Source: Anaerolineae bacterium
Lineage (GTDB): Bacteria; Chloroflexota; Anaerolineae; 4572-78; J111
Reading direction: 5' to 3'
Assembly (NCBI GenBank): GCA_020433835.1
Contig: JAGRBY010000003.1
Location: forward strand, 1-53,013
Length of the DNA stretch: 53,013 nucleotides
Made by a program: the position numbers and the translations under genes. The notes beneath the pieces are model-generated. The model had not been told where the DNA came from. It did not search any database and saw only the letters and a list, made by a program, of their open reading frames with translations. Positions 31,677 through 41,494 of this stretch are shown piece after piece. Positions within the stretch are counted from its first letter, which is position 1. Every line of letters begins with the position of its first letter.

Positions 31677-34325
31677 ATGGCCACATCACCTACAAGCCCA
31701 TCAACGACACGAGAAGAAAGTACCGATGCTGAGGCACGTCGTAAAGCTGTGGAGGTGACTCTAGCTTCGATGAATGATATTGTCTCAACGGCTCAGCTAA
31801 CGTATTTTTCCAATCGTTCAATTGCTGAGGTAGAGGCGCTGCAAGAAGAAGTTTCGGCTATCGTTCCGGCTGGAAACATTGTGGGTTTGGTGATGAGCGG
31901 TTTGGTTCGATTACGCGATCGATCCCTACCGCGTGAGCGGGCTAAGTCAGATGTAAGCGCCCTCATGCGTGGTTTGGATATGCTTCCCCGCAATATTCTG
32001 CCGCGCACCATCTATGGCACCCTTTTTGTGGGGCCGGCAGCGGTATTGGCTGCCTATCAAAAACTCCTCATTCTCACCGGCAAAGACCCTGAAAGCGCAT
32101 TTCCGGAAGGTTTATGGCAGTTTTATTTGGAATTTGCCTTGCGTGAAGACAGCGCCCACCATACCAATGAAACATTAGGCTTTCAACAAGCGCTTAAAGC
32201 TTACAACCTTAATGTGGCAGAGGTCGACCAACTTGCTGCCTGGGTTTGTGCGGTAAGCCAAACCTACTTTCAATTTGATCAACTTCTTTTTAATGAGTGG
32301 CATGAGCGGGTTCAGCTTTACTTAATAGATGAAGCCGTAGCTGAAGCCAATTTAGGCCACAAAATCTCTTTTAAACGGATTCCGCAAGCCTGGGTCACGC
32401 AGCGCCCTTATCGGCGTGGTGCGGATGCCCAACCCGATGAAAATTATGCCCTTTACCGCAAGCGCCGTTTTGATAATTTTCTCCAAAGCCGGCTTAGTTT
32501 ACTGCCGAAGCTTCAACAAGAACGTATCGAAGCGTTTTACAATGAGCGGGCCGCCGATGAGCTGCCGGCCTATCAGCAGCAGATGAGTATTTTAGCCACG
32601 CTGGAGCCGGATAAGTATCGTGAAAATAAGAGACCCATTCCTTTGTGGCAAGCTCGAATTGGTATTATACTACGAAATCGCTATTACTTAGTACCAGCGT
32701 ACCATTCAGATCAAATTGGACGCCCTATTCTGTTTGAATCAGAAGCGCCAGAATGCAAATTTTATCCGCTTCAACCCGACTATAACGGTAATCTTTACGA
32801 TCTGGAAGGGCATTTGTTAGAAGTCAGTCGGTCAGGTCAGGTTTTTCAAAAAGATAATCAGCAGCCCATCGGTTTTTTGCGCCCTGCTTCGTTTCAGGCT
32901 ATTCGCCGTCAGGTGGCAACCATCTTTGCCCATGCGCAATCGGCTGAACCGGCAGCGGTGGTTGGCCTTGATGACCAGTTGGTGTCTATTCGCCGGGTGG
33001 AACAAGAGCAGGCCCGTAAAGCGTTATCAAACGATGTCGCTCGCCAGGAAATTCAAGCCATTAAATACGCGCCGGTGATTATCAATTGGGATGAACAGGA
33101 TGGTCGACAACCGCTGGCCAATATTCGTCAGCATAAGCGCGGCATTGGCGATCACGCCTTAACAATTTTTAGAACGAAACATTCAATGGTTTTTGACCAG
33201 TCACACATTTTTTTCGATGGACTATGGGGTATGGCTGTTTCTGAAATTCTAACCGGCGAAGCAATATCATGGGCCAGCTACTTTAATATGTTGCCTGAAC
33301 TCAAGCCGGTGACTGATCCGCCGTATCATCTTGCTTTTAAACCGGAACCGGCGCTGAATGAGTTTACGAAGGTGGCGACTGTCGAGGTTTCGGCTGAAAG
33401 CAGTATTATCAACATAAAAAAGCTTGATCAACTGCGCCGGTTGCTGCCCAAACGTCATCCGGATCTAAAACTCACGGTCAATGACGTATTGGTGCTTTAT
33501 CGCTGTGCTTTCGGTTTGGATTATCATCCTTCCCAGCATCTAGAAGATCAACTTTTTGAATTGGGAGCGAAAAATATCCCTGAAGTACAGGATGCATACG
33601 AGGTTGTCCATACGGTTCTGGCCAAAGCGCAACAAAATAATCCATCTCTGGTTATTCCTATGGAGGCCACTTCGGCTCGACCGCAAGAACGGCTATATCC
33701 GACAACGTTTCGTAATCCCTTTACCGAACTCTGGAACCATTATCGAGAAGCGTGTATGGCTTTAGACGGTTACAACACCAACAAAACGCAGAAAAATTGG
33801 GCTGATTTTTCCTCTGCGCGGCGTTCGTTATTGGCGCAGCTCAACTATTTTGGGCAAGTGATGCGGGCCTACAAACGGGTCGCTCTGGAGGGTGGCAGTA
33901 CCAGTACCGCCACGATGAAGTTGCTGGCTCACCTTCCTAACTCTCTTTTGAAGTTGTTGGATGAAATTCCGCAGCGCATTGATATTCTCAATGAAGTGCT
34001 GAAAGGAGAAGAGGTGTTTTCTAACGGAGGCCGCGTTGCCAGGGGATCGTCCATTTCTCGATTTATTAGTGCTAAAGATGATAACTACAACAAGGCAATG
34101 GTTTGGGGTGTTTTAACCGATGATACGGATGTGCTCTATCTTTCGCTTCGTGATTTTCGTCCTCACGTTGCCGCCCTTGATAAAATTGGTCGCCGTGACC
34201 TGGCCCAATTGATGGTAGAAGATTATGTCGATGCTTTTGCCTCCGGATTTAATCAATTTATGAAAAATTTACTTGATATTCTCAACGCCAACGCCTCCCA
34301 TACTGCTGGAGAGGGAAAAACATGA
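31677..34325 (+). CDS. Large uncharacterised protein with HxxxDG acyltransferase-like motif
   Basis: An 882-residue soluble protein; the ATG has GGAG 8 bases upstream. I do not recognise the family by name. Residues about 495-520 read GDHALTIFRTKHSMVFDQSH followed by IFFDG, so H510-x3-D514-G515 forms the HxxxDG motif of CoA-dependent acyltransferases. The preceding GxxDHALTIF stretch resembles the NRWYDK-type strand that comes before the catalytic His in carnitine/choline acyltransferases. The N-terminal 300 residues are helical (FDNFLQSRLSLLPKLQQERI), and the C-terminal part is also helical with no signal peptide. The last base pairs overlap the kinase start by 4 bases (ATGA), so the two are coupled. 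An acyl-transfer role is inference only. Confidence 0.6.
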   Translation: MATSPTSPSTTREESTDAEARRKAVEVTLASMNDIVSTAQLTYFSNRSIAEVEALQEEVSAIVPAGNIVGLVMSGLVRLRDRSLPRERAKSDVSALMRGLDMLPRNILPRTIYGTLFVGPAAVLAAYQKLLILTGKDPESAFPEGLWQFYLEFALREDSAHHTNETLGFQQALKAYNLNVAEVDQLAAWVCAVSQTYFQFDQLLFNEWHERVQLYLIDEAVAEANLGHKISFKRIPQAWVTQRPYRRGADAQPDENYALYRKRRFDNFLQSRLSLLPKLQQERIEAFYNERAADELPAYQQQMSILATLEPDKYRENKRPIPLWQARIGIILRNRYYLVPAYHSDQIGRPILFESEAPECKFYPLQPDYNGNLYDLEGHLLEVSRSGQVFQKDNQQPIGFLRPASFQAIRRQVATIFAHAQSAEPAAVVGLDDQLVSIRRVEQEQARKALSNDVARQEIQAIKYAPVIINWDEQDGRQPLANIRQHKRGIGDHALTIFRTKHSMVFDQSHIFFDGLWGMAVSEILTGEAISWASYFNMLPELKPVTDPPYHLAFKPEPALNEFTKVATVEVSAESSIINIKKLDQLRRLLPKRHPDLKLTVNDVLVLYRCAFGLDYHPSQHLEDQLFELGAKNIPEVQDAYEVVHTVLAKAQQNNPSLVIPMEATSARPQERLYPTTFRNPFTELWNHYREACMALDGYNTNKTQKNWADFSSARRSLLAQLNYFGQVMRAYKRVALEGGSTSTATMKLLAHLPNSLLKLLDEIPQRIDILNEVLKGEEVFSNGGRVARGSSISRFISAKDDNYNKAMVWGVLTDDTDVLYLSLRDFRPHVAALDKIGRRDLAQLMVEDYVDAFASGFNQFMKNLLDILNANASHTAGEGKT

Positions 34326-35101
34326 CCCAGACCGATATGCTGATTGGGACAACGCTAGGGTCGTATGAAATCATCGAGGCAATCGGCGAAGGTGGTATGG
34401 CCCGTATCTATAAAGGGTTTCACACGGAACTCAATCGCTACGCCGCGATCAAGGTTATCAACTGGGGGTTGCAAGAGGATCCCGAATTTACCGAACGTTT
34501 CCGCCGTGAAGCCCAAGCCATCGCCAGCCTGCGCCACCCGAACGTGGTTCAAATTTACGATTTTGGTAAACACGTTAGCGGCTATTTTATGGCGATGGAG
34601 TTTATCGAAGGCGGTGATTTAGCCGTTCGATTGCGCCAAATAAAGGCCGATCAAAAATTGCTGCCTAAGGACCAGGCTATTCGGGTTATTAAAGATGTGG
34701 CGGCCGCGCTAGATTACGCTCACGAACAAGGGGTTATTCATCGTGATGTCAAACCATCGAACATCATGATGAACCGAAGGGGGCAATCTATTCTAACCGA
34801 TTTTGGCTTGGTGATGCTGCCCTCGCATGCCAGCCAGGCCACGCTTGGCAATACCTTTGGAACCCCCCATTACGTTGCGCCGGAGCAAGCAATTTCATCC
34901 GCCGCGGCGGTTCCCGCCAGTGATATTTATTCGCTAGGCGTTATTCTTTTTGAGTTGACTACCGGCGAACTCCCTTTCGATGACGAGTCGCCGCTCAGTG
35001 TGGCGCTCAAACATGTGAGCGATTTACCACCCTCGCCCCGAACTATCAATCCCAACCTCGATTATGCGGTCGAGGATGTTATCCTTAAAGCACTTTCTTA
35101 G
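34322..35101 (+). CDS. Ser/Thr protein kinase, kinase domain only and lacking subdomain XI
   Basis: A 259-residue Hanks-type kinase. IGEGGMARIYKG (glycine loop), YAAIKVI (ATP-anchoring Lys), HRDVKPSNIMM (catalytic loop), LTDFGLVM (DFG), GTPHYVAPEQ (APE) and SDIYSLGVILFEL are all intact, so catalysis is plausible. It stops at VEDVILKALS, just before the KxPxxR segment with the conserved Arg of subdomain XI, and has no transmembrane or sensor region, unlike most bacterial members. Shifting frame at the stop does not restore the missing part. It is coupled to the 882-residue protein and ends 8 bases before actA. Confidence 0.88.
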   Translation: MTQTDMLIGTTLGSYEIIEAIGEGGMARIYKGFHTELNRYAAIKVINWGLQEDPEFTERFRREAQAIASLRHPNVVQIYDFGKHVSGYFMAMEFIEGGDLAVRLRQIKADQKLLPKDQAIRVIKDVAAALDYAHEQGVIHRDVKPSNIMMNRRGQSILTDFGLVMLPSHASQATLGNTFGTPHYVAPEQAISSAAAVPASDIYSLGVILFELTTGELPFDDESPLSVALKHVSDLPPSPRTINPNLDYAVEDVILKALS

Positions 35102-35109
35102 GTGAGTAG

Positions 35110-35778
35110 ATGAATCAAATCTTTCATCCAAGTGCAAATGTCATTGCCAAAGCATCGATTGTTGGGGTAGTTCTCCTGTTAGGTGTTTTGGCTACCGGCC
35201 TGATTTTTTTTGTGAGGTCAGGCTGGATGACCGGAACAAACGTGGCTGAAGCCCAACCGGTGCCGTTTAGCCATCTTCACCATGTTCGTCAGCTAGGTCT
35301 TGATTGCCGCTACTGTCACACTTCAGTTGAAGAAGCTGCTTTCGCAAATATCCCGCCTACGGAAACGTGTATGACTTGCCACTCGCAAATCTGGACCGAA
35401 GCTCCTATCTTAGAGCCGGTGCGGGCCAGTTGGCGTGATGACAAGTCACTTGAGTGGGAAAGGGTCCACGACCTATCGGACTTTGTTTATTTTAATCACT
35501 CTATCCACGTCAATAAGGGTATTGGCTGCGAAACCTGTCACGGGCGCGTCGATAATATGGCGCTGATTTCGAAGCAACATACAATGCAAATGGAGTGGTG
35601 TTTGAACTGCCACCGCAACCCGGCCCAGTACATTAGACCGGTTGACCAAGTGTTGACGATGGGCTATGAGGATACCTTGCCCAAAGACTACGACCAACTG
35701 GTTGAAGGGCATGCTTTGGTTGCTGAATATGGAATTGAAGTTGGTCGTTTAGATAACTGCTCTATTTGCCATCGGTAG
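35110..35778 (+). CDS. actA: Alternative complex III subunit A, pentahaem cytochrome c
   Basis: A 222-residue protein with an N-terminal membrane anchor (about 14-36) and five CxxCH haem c sites: CRYCH (66-70), CMTCH, CETCH, CLNCH and CSICH near the C-terminus. ACIII oxidises menaquinol in place of the bc1 complex, and ActA gathers electrons on the positive side. It is the first act gene, 8 bases after the kinase and 6 bases before actB. The five haems match the family count. Confidence 0.94.
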   Translation: MNQIFHPSANVIAKASIVGVVLLLGVLATGLIFFVRSGWMTGTNVAEAQPVPFSHLHHVRQLGLDCRYCHTSVEEAAFANIPPTETCMTCHSQIWTEAPILEPVRASWRDDKSLEWERVHDLSDFVYFNHSIHVNKGIGCETCHGRVDNMALISKQHTMQMEWCLNCHRNPAQYIRPVDQVLTMGYEDTLPKDYDQLVEGHALVAEYGIEVGRLDNCSICHR

Positions 35779-35784
35779 GAGAGA

Positions 35785-38700
35785 ATGAGAAAAAACTTTG
35801 ACATCCCATTAATTCGAAAACGATTAGGGGAAACCAACGGCAAAAAATATTGGCGAAGTTTAGATGAACTTGCCGAAACCGAAGAGTTTCAAGATTTCGT
35901 CAAGCACGAGTTTCCTCAAGGCGCTGATCAAATGCTCAACCCGGTCACGCGCCGTAATTTTCTTAAGTTGATGGCGGCCTCGTTTGCTCTGGGTGGTTTG
36001 GCTGCCTGTTCGCCAACGCCTTCTGAAAAGATAGTACCTTATGTGCGTGCCCCCGAAGAGATTGTTCCCGGCAAGCCGCTTTTCTTCGCTACAGCGATGC
36101 CGTTTTTTTACGGCGCGTCGATGCCGGTTCTGGGCGAAAGCCATATGGGCCGCCCAACCAAAGTTGAGGGCAATCCCGATCACCCGGCCAGCTTAGGCTC
36201 CACAGATGCCTTTGCCCAAGCCTCTGTTTTAACAATGTACGATCCGGATCGCGCTCAAATTATCACCCAGGCCGGTCTGTTGACCACCTGGAGTTCCTTT
36301 GTTGAGGCGATGCGCGGCGAACTGGATGTCCAGCGCAGTAAAAAGGGAGCCGGGTTTCGTATCTTAACCGAAACGATTACCTCGCCCTCGCTGGTCAGTC
36401 TATTCCAAGATGTTTTAAGCGAGTTTCCTGAAGCCCGCTGGATTCAGTATGAGCCGGTCAACCGAGACAACCCTCACGAAGGGGCTATGATGGCCTTTGG
36501 CGAAGACGTAAACACCGTTTATAACTTCGACCAGGCTGAGGTAGTTCTCTCGCTTGACTCGAACTTTGCCCAATTTGGTCCGGGTAACGTTCGCTACGCC
36601 CGCGATTTCACCGACAAACGCCGCATTCGTGAAGATAGCACGGCGATGAACCGGCTCTATATGGTCGAAACGATACCGAGCGCCACCGGCAGTATGGCCG
36701 ATCACCGCTTGCCGTTATCCACCGCCCAGATTGACGCCTTTGCCCGAGCGCTGGCCGCCGAATTAGGGGTTGATGTCGAGGCTCCGGCTGCCGAAAGTTT
36801 AAGCGAAGTTCCCGCAGGTTGGATTACAGCTATCGCGGAAGATCTCCAAGCGAATGAAGGCCAAAGCATTATAATTGTTGGCGATAATCAACCTCCGGCT
36901 GTTCACGCCCTGGCTCACGCAATGAACGAAGCGCTGGGTAACGTTGGTCAAACGGTTGTTTACACCGACCCACTCGAAGGAAACGCCATCAACCAAACCG
37001 AAGAACTGCGGGCGCTGGCTGCCGATATGGAAAGTGGTAAGGTTGATGTACTTCTCATCATCGAAGCAAACCCGGTTTACAATGCTCCGGCGGATACCAA
37101 TTTTGCCGAAAATATTCGCAAAGTGCCTTTCCGTGCTAAAATGGGCCTCTATTTAGATGAAACGGCTTCACTGTGCGAGTGGAATGTTCCTATGGCGCAC
37201 TATTTGGAAAGCTGGTTCGATGGCCGCGCTTATGATGGTTCAGTGACGCTGACCCAGCCGTTGGTTAATCCGATTTATGACAGCCACACCCCCCACCAGA
37301 TGGTCGCGGCGATGATCGGCCAATCAGCTTCGAGTGATTACGATTTGGTTCATGATTATTGGGCCGATGAACTGGCGGCGGATGATTTTGATACCTTCTG
37401 GCAAAAATCGCTTCACGATGGTTTTATTGCCGATACGGCCTTAGAAGAAAAGTCCGTTAGCGCCTCAACCGCCGATATCCCGGCTTTCGAAGCGGCTGCC
37501 GGTAGCGAGTTAGAATTGAACTTCCGCCCCGATCCCACCATTTGGGACGGTCGCTTTGCCAACAACGGCTGGCTGCAAGAACTGCCGAGTCCTATTTCAA
37601 AATTGACCTGGGAAAACGTTGTCTCGATTAGCCCGGCTACGGCTGAAGATTTAGGGCTAACCACAGGCGATGTGGTGCAGCTTCAATACCGGGGCCGCTC
37701 CGTGGAAGCACCCGTTTGGGTGTTCCCCGGCCAGGCAAAAGGTACGGTTGTCACCACGTTGGGGTATGGCCGCACACTGGCTGGTCGCGTGGGGACCGGG
37801 ATAGGTTTCAGCGCTTATAGCCTGCAAAACTCCGATGCGCGTTGGTCTGAAGCCGGTGTGCGTTTGAACCAGGTTGGACGCGGCTATAAATTGGCCTCAA
37901 CCCAAACCCACTATAATATGGAAGGCCGCCATCTGGTTAGAACCGGAACTATCGGCCAATTCCGCGAAGACCCTGAATTTGTTGAGCATATGGCTGAACA
38001 CGGCCCGTTCGACGAAAACCTGTCGCTGATGCCGGGTTGGGAATATAACTCCTATGCCTGGGGTATGGTGGTCGATCTTAATGCTTGCAATGGCTGTAAC
38101 GCCTGTGTCGTCGCTTGCCAGTCGGAAAACAACATTCCGATTGTCGGCAAAGAGCAAGTGCTGAAGGGCCGCGAAATGCAGTGGATGCGCATCGACAGTT
38201 ACTTTGAGGGCGAGTTGGATAACCCGGCTGCCTACAGCCAACCGATGATGTGCCAGCATTGTGAGCAGGCTCCTTGTGAGTTGGTTTGCCCCGTCGGTGC
38301 TACCCTGCACGATGCCGAAGGTCTTAACGTCATGGTTTACAACCGCTGCGTTGGCACCCGCTATTGTTCAAACAACTGCCCCTACAAAGTACGCCGTTTT
38401 AACTTCCTTGACTTTGGCGATCAAACGAGCGAGAGCCTTAAGGGTCAGCGCAACCCCGATGTTACGGTTCGGGTTCGTGGCGTTATGGAAAAGTGTACCT
38501 ATTGTATCCAACGCATCAGTGGAGCACGTATTCAGGCCAAAATTGAAAATCGGCGTATTCAAGACGGCGAGGTTATTTCGGCTTGTCAGGCTGCTTGCCC
38601 CACAAAAGCTATCTTCTTCGGCGATACCAATGATCCCAATAGCGAAGTGTCGAAGATGAAGGCGCAGCCCCATAACTACGGCGTGCTAACCGAGTTGGGG

Positions 38701-38790
38701 ACTCGCCCGCGCACTTCTTATCTGGCTAAATTCCGCAACCCTAATCCGGCCTTGGAAGATCCCAATGCGCATGAGGAAGGGCACGGTTAA
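35785..38790 (+). CDS. actB: Alternative complex III subunit B, molybdopterin-like plus iron-sulfur domains
   Basis: A 1001-residue protein joining a molybdopterin oxidoreductase-like part and a C-terminal ferredoxin part. A Tat signal TRRNFLKLMAASFALGGLAA (55-74) ends in C75, a lipobox Cys, so it is probably exported folded and lipid-anchored. The molybdopterin-like part has VEGNPDHPASLGSTDAFAQA. From about residue 765 there are four cysteine groups: CNGCNACVVACQ, CQHCEQAPCELVC, CVGTRYCSNNCPYKV and CTYCIQR with CQAACPTKA. The last pattern suits three [4Fe-4S] clusters and one [3Fe-4S] cluster, as known for ActB. In this family the N-terminal part binds no Mo cofactor. Confidence 0.94.
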   Translation: MRKNFDIPLIRKRLGETNGKKYWRSLDELAETEEFQDFVKHEFPQGADQMLNPVTRRNFLKLMAASFALGGLAACSPTPSEKIVPYVRAPEEIVPGKPLFFATAMPFFYGASMPVLGESHMGRPTKVEGNPDHPASLGSTDAFAQASVLTMYDPDRAQIITQAGLLTTWSSFVEAMRGELDVQRSKKGAGFRILTETITSPSLVSLFQDVLSEFPEARWIQYEPVNRDNPHEGAMMAFGEDVNTVYNFDQAEVVLSLDSNFAQFGPGNVRYARDFTDKRRIREDSTAMNRLYMVETIPSATGSMADHRLPLSTAQIDAFARALAAELGVDVEAPAAESLSEVPAGWITAIAEDLQANEGQSIIIVGDNQPPAVHALAHAMNEALGNVGQTVVYTDPLEGNAINQTEELRALAADMESGKVDVLLIIEANPVYNAPADTNFAENIRKVPFRAKMGLYLDETASLCEWNVPMAHYLESWFDGRAYDGSVTLTQPLVNPIYDSHTPHQMVAAMIGQSASSDYDLVHDYWADELAADDFDTFWQKSLHDGFIADTALEEKSVSASTADIPAFEAAAGSELELNFRPDPTIWDGRFANNGWLQELPSPISKLTWENVVSISPATAEDLGLTTGDVVQLQYRGRSVEAPVWVFPGQAKGTVVTTLGYGRTLAGRVGTGIGFSAYSLQNSDARWSEAGVRLNQVGRGYKLASTQTHYNMEGRHLVRTGTIGQFREDPEFVEHMAEHGPFDENLSLMPGWEYNSYAWGMVVDLNACNGCNACVVACQSENNIPIVGKEQVLKGREMQWMRIDSYFEGELDNPAAYSQPMMCQHCEQAPCELVCPVGATLHDAEGLNVMVYNRCVGTRYCSNNCPYKVRRFNFLDFGDQTSESLKGQRNPDVTVRVRGVMEKCTYCIQRISGARIQAKIENRRIQDGEVISACQAACPTKAIFFGDTNDPNSEVSKMKAQPHNYGVLTELGTRPRTSYLAKFRNPNPALEDPNAHEEGHG

Positions 38791-38841
38791 AATGGAAAAT
38801 TGGATGAATCCTTATTGCTGGTTCTCTAAAGGAGTAAATGT

Positions 38842-40215
38842 ATGCAGTTAGGACAAACAGAGAAAACATCGGCTGTAGACTTGCCCGTTGTAGAACCCGG
38901 ACATACTTATCGTTCTGTTAGCGAAAAGATCAGCAATGTGGTGCTCGATATTCACACACCGCTTGGTTGGGTTTTTGCCTTCGGTACCGGCTCGATTTTG
39001 TTGATGATGTATCTCATCTCCGTCGCCTATCTGTTTACATACGGCGTTGGCGTATGGGGGATCAACATTCCGGTCGGTTGGGGTTTTGCGATTGTAACCT
39101 TTGTCTGGTGGATTGGGATTGGTCACGCCGGCACGCTGATTTCGGCAATTTTGTTTTTGCTTCGCCAGGATTGGCGGACGTCGATTAACCGCTTTGCCGA
39201 AGCGATGACCCTATTCGCGGTAGTTTGTGCGGGCTTGTATCCTATTCTACACCTGGGGCGTCCGTGGCTGTTTTACTGGCTGCTGCCCTACCCAAATACC
39301 TTTGGCTTGTGGCCGCAGTTTCGTAGCGCTCTGGCCTGGGACGTTTTCGCGGTTTCGACTTACGGCACCATTTCAGCGGTCTTCTGGTTCACCGGTCTCA
39401 TTCCCGATTTAGCCGGTATGCGCGACCGGGCCAAGCATCCGGTGCTGAAGTTTATCTTCGGCGCACTGGCTATGGGCTGGCGTGGTTCGGCCCGCCACTG
39501 GAACAACCATCAAAAGTTGTACCTGCTGCTGGCCGCTATCGCTACTCCGCTGGTTATTTCGGTTCACACTGTGGTGAGTTTCGACTTCGCGATTGGGCAA
39601 CTGCCCGGCTGGCACACCACAGTCTTTCCGCCCTACTTTGTGGCCGGGGCTGTTTTCTCTGGGTTTGCGATGGTGGTCACGCTGCTCATTCCCATTCGCA
39701 AGCTTTATCATCTCGAAGATATGATTACCCTGCGACACTTTGATGTGATGGGTAAGGTACTTCTCACCACCGGTTTGATTGTCGCCTACGGGTACATTAC
39801 CGAAGCCTTTGCCGGTTGGTATGGCGGCAGCCCATTTGAACTTTTTCTAATCGTTAACCGCTTTACCGGCCCTTATGCGCCTTATGTGTATGGCCTGGTT
39901 TTCTGTAACCTCGTTGCTCCCCAAATACTCTGGTTCAAACCTGTTAGAACCAATTTGACGGTAATGTTCATTTTGTCGCTGATTATCAACACTGGGATGT
40001 GGTTAGAGCGTTTTATGATTGTGATTATCAGCTTAACCGCCGATTTCTTGCCGTCGTCATGGGCGCTTTTCATTGCCACCCCGTGGGACTGGTCGTTGTT
40101 AATCGGTTCCGTTGGGCTTTTCTTGGTGCTTCTCTTCTTGTTTGTACGCACGCTGCCGATGATCTCGGTCTTCGAGATGCAAGAGTTGCTTCACAAACAA
40201 GAACACGGCCACTAA
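38842..40215 (+). CDS. actC: Alternative complex III subunit C, NrfD-like quinol-binding membrane protein
   Basis: A 457-residue integral membrane protein with about ten helices, of the NrfD/PsrC family. It starts SVSEKISNVVLDIHTPLGWV after a short polar N-terminus; the membrane part includes WWIGIGHAGTLISAILFL, HLGRPWLFYWLLPYPN and HTVVSFDFAIGQLPGWH. ActC and ActF form the membrane core; ActC is held to carry the quinol site close to the ActB clusters. GGAG-type site before the ATG; 51 bases after actB. Confidence 0.94.
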   Translation: MQLGQTEKTSAVDLPVVEPGHTYRSVSEKISNVVLDIHTPLGWVFAFGTGSILLMMYLISVAYLFTYGVGVWGINIPVGWGFAIVTFVWWIGIGHAGTLISAILFLLRQDWRTSINRFAEAMTLFAVVCAGLYPILHLGRPWLFYWLLPYPNTFGLWPQFRSALAWDVFAVSTYGTISAVFWFTGLIPDLAGMRDRAKHPVLKFIFGALAMGWRGSARHWNNHQKLYLLLAAIATPLVISVHTVVSFDFAIGQLPGWHTTVFPPYFVAGAVFSGFAMVVTLLIPIRKLYHLEDMITLRHFDVMGKVLLTTGLIVAYGYITEAFAGWYGGSPFELFLIVNRFTGPYAPYVYGLVFCNLVAPQILWFKPVRTNLTVMFILSLIINTGMWLERFMIVIISLTADFLPSSWALFIATPWDWSLLIGSVGLFLVLLFLFVRTLPMISVFEMQELLHKQEHGH

Positions 40216-40234
40216 ATTTGAAGGAGAGATATTT

Positions 40235-40807
40235 ATGAGCGCACCGAAATCTGAAGGACCGCTGATTTTTGGGCTGATGGCCGAATTTAGCGACCCCGAT
40301 GTCTTAGTAAAAAAAGCACAGCAGGCTTATGATGCCGGCTACCGAAAAATGGATGCCTATTCTCCTTTTCCTATTCACGGTCTGGCCGAAGCAATAGGTA
40401 TGAAGCGAAGTTGGGTGCCATATATTGTGTTGCTGGCGGCTATCGCCGGAGGGATTGGTGGATTTATGCTGCAATACTGGGTCTCAGTTATTGCTTACCC
40501 CATCAATATCGCCGGACGTCCGCTTAATACATGGCCGGCCTTTATGGTTGTGACCTTTGAAACCACTATTCTCAGTGCTGGGGTCATTGGCTTTCTATCG
40601 ATGATGATACTCAATAATCTGCCGATGCCCTATCATCCGGTCTTTAATGTGCCACGTTTCGAACTGGCCTCAAACGACAAATTTTTCTTGTGTATTATGA
40701 AATCGGATCCCAAATTCGATCTCGCAGAAACGCGAACGTTTCTTGAAGGGCTTGACCCTGATGGTGTCTATGAAGTTGAGCAGGATGATGACAACGTCTA
40801 CAGTTGA
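40235..40807 (+). CDS. actD: Alternative complex III subunit D (DUF3341)
   Basis: A 190-residue protein with two membrane helices (about 62-85 and 107-130). It has the DUF3341 pattern: FGLMAEFSDPDVLVKKAQQA, AYDAGYRKMDAYSPFPIHGL and HPVFNVPRFELASNDKFFLC. It ends in an acidic tail (VEQDDDNVYS). AGGAGAG lies a few bases before the ATG. ActD is an accessory membrane subunit of ACIII with no cofactor. Its place between actC and actE follows the standard order. Confidence 0.93.
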   Translation: MSAPKSEGPLIFGLMAEFSDPDVLVKKAQQAYDAGYRKMDAYSPFPIHGLAEAIGMKRSWVPYIVLLAAIAGGIGGFMLQYWVSVIAYPINIAGRPLNTWPAFMVVTFETTILSAGVIGFLSMMILNNLPMPYHPVFNVPRFELASNDKFFLCIMKSDPKFDLAETRTFLEGLDPDGVYEVEQDDDNVYS

Positions 40808-40874
40808 CATGCTCTGTCGGACTATTGTTGAAGTCTGTGTTTTTTGCGAACAAATTCAGTAAGGTAGACGGTTA

Positions 40875-41492
40875 ATGCTAAAACACTTTAATGCTAAAAG
40901 CTTGTTTGGAATGTCGTTTCTGGTGATATTTGTGGTGTTATCTTCGGGTTGTGACCTCATCCCCGGACGGCATATGCGTGATCAAGCCAAGTTTGAACCT
41001 CTTGAAGCAAGTTCGCTTTTTGGCGATGAACGAGCCTCGCAAAACTTGCCCGAAAATACTGTGCCGCGCGGCGAATGGTACGACATCGAGTCGAACGAGG
41101 TCCTCTATACCGGTATGCAGGATGGCGAAACGATTGAAACCATCCCGATTGCTGTTGATCGCGATGTGATTTTGCGCGGCCAAGAACGCTTCAATATCTA
41201 CTGTTCGCCATGTCACGGTCGCGTTGGCGACGGGCAGGGGATGATTGTTCAGCGCGGTATGAAACAGCCGAACTCGTTCCACAGCGAACAAGTGCGCAGC
41301 CAGCCCGACGGTTACTTTTTTAATGTGATGACCAACGGCTTTGGGGTAATGTACAGCTATGCATCACGGGTAAAACCGGAAGATCGCTGGGCTATTGTGG
41401 CCTACATTCGCGCATTGCAGTTTAGTCAAAACGCTCCTCTGGATGTCCTGTCCGACGAGGATCTTGAACAGATAGAATCATTGGTGGAGTAG
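40875..41492 (+). CDS. actE: Alternative complex III subunit E, monohaem cytochrome c lipoprotein
   Basis: A 205-residue lipoprotein: a signal ending in LSSGC supplies the lipidated Cys (about residue 26), followed by one CxxCH haem site (CSPCHGRVGDGQG, about residues 112-124), and the sixth ligand is probably one of the Met residues in the VMTNGFGVMYSY segment. ActE is the monohaem subunit taken to pass electrons on to the oxidase. It starts 67 bases after actD. Confidence 0.92.
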   Translation: MLKHFNAKSLFGMSFLVIFVVLSSGCDLIPGRHMRDQAKFEPLEASSLFGDERASQNLPENTVPRGEWYDIESNEVLYTGMQDGETIETIPIAVDRDVILRGQERFNIYCSPCHGRVGDGQGMIVQRGMKQPNSFHSEQVRSQPDGYFFNVMTNGFGVMYSYASRVKPEDRWAIVAYIRALQFSQNAPLDVLSDEDLEQIESLVE

Positions 41493-41494
41493 TA

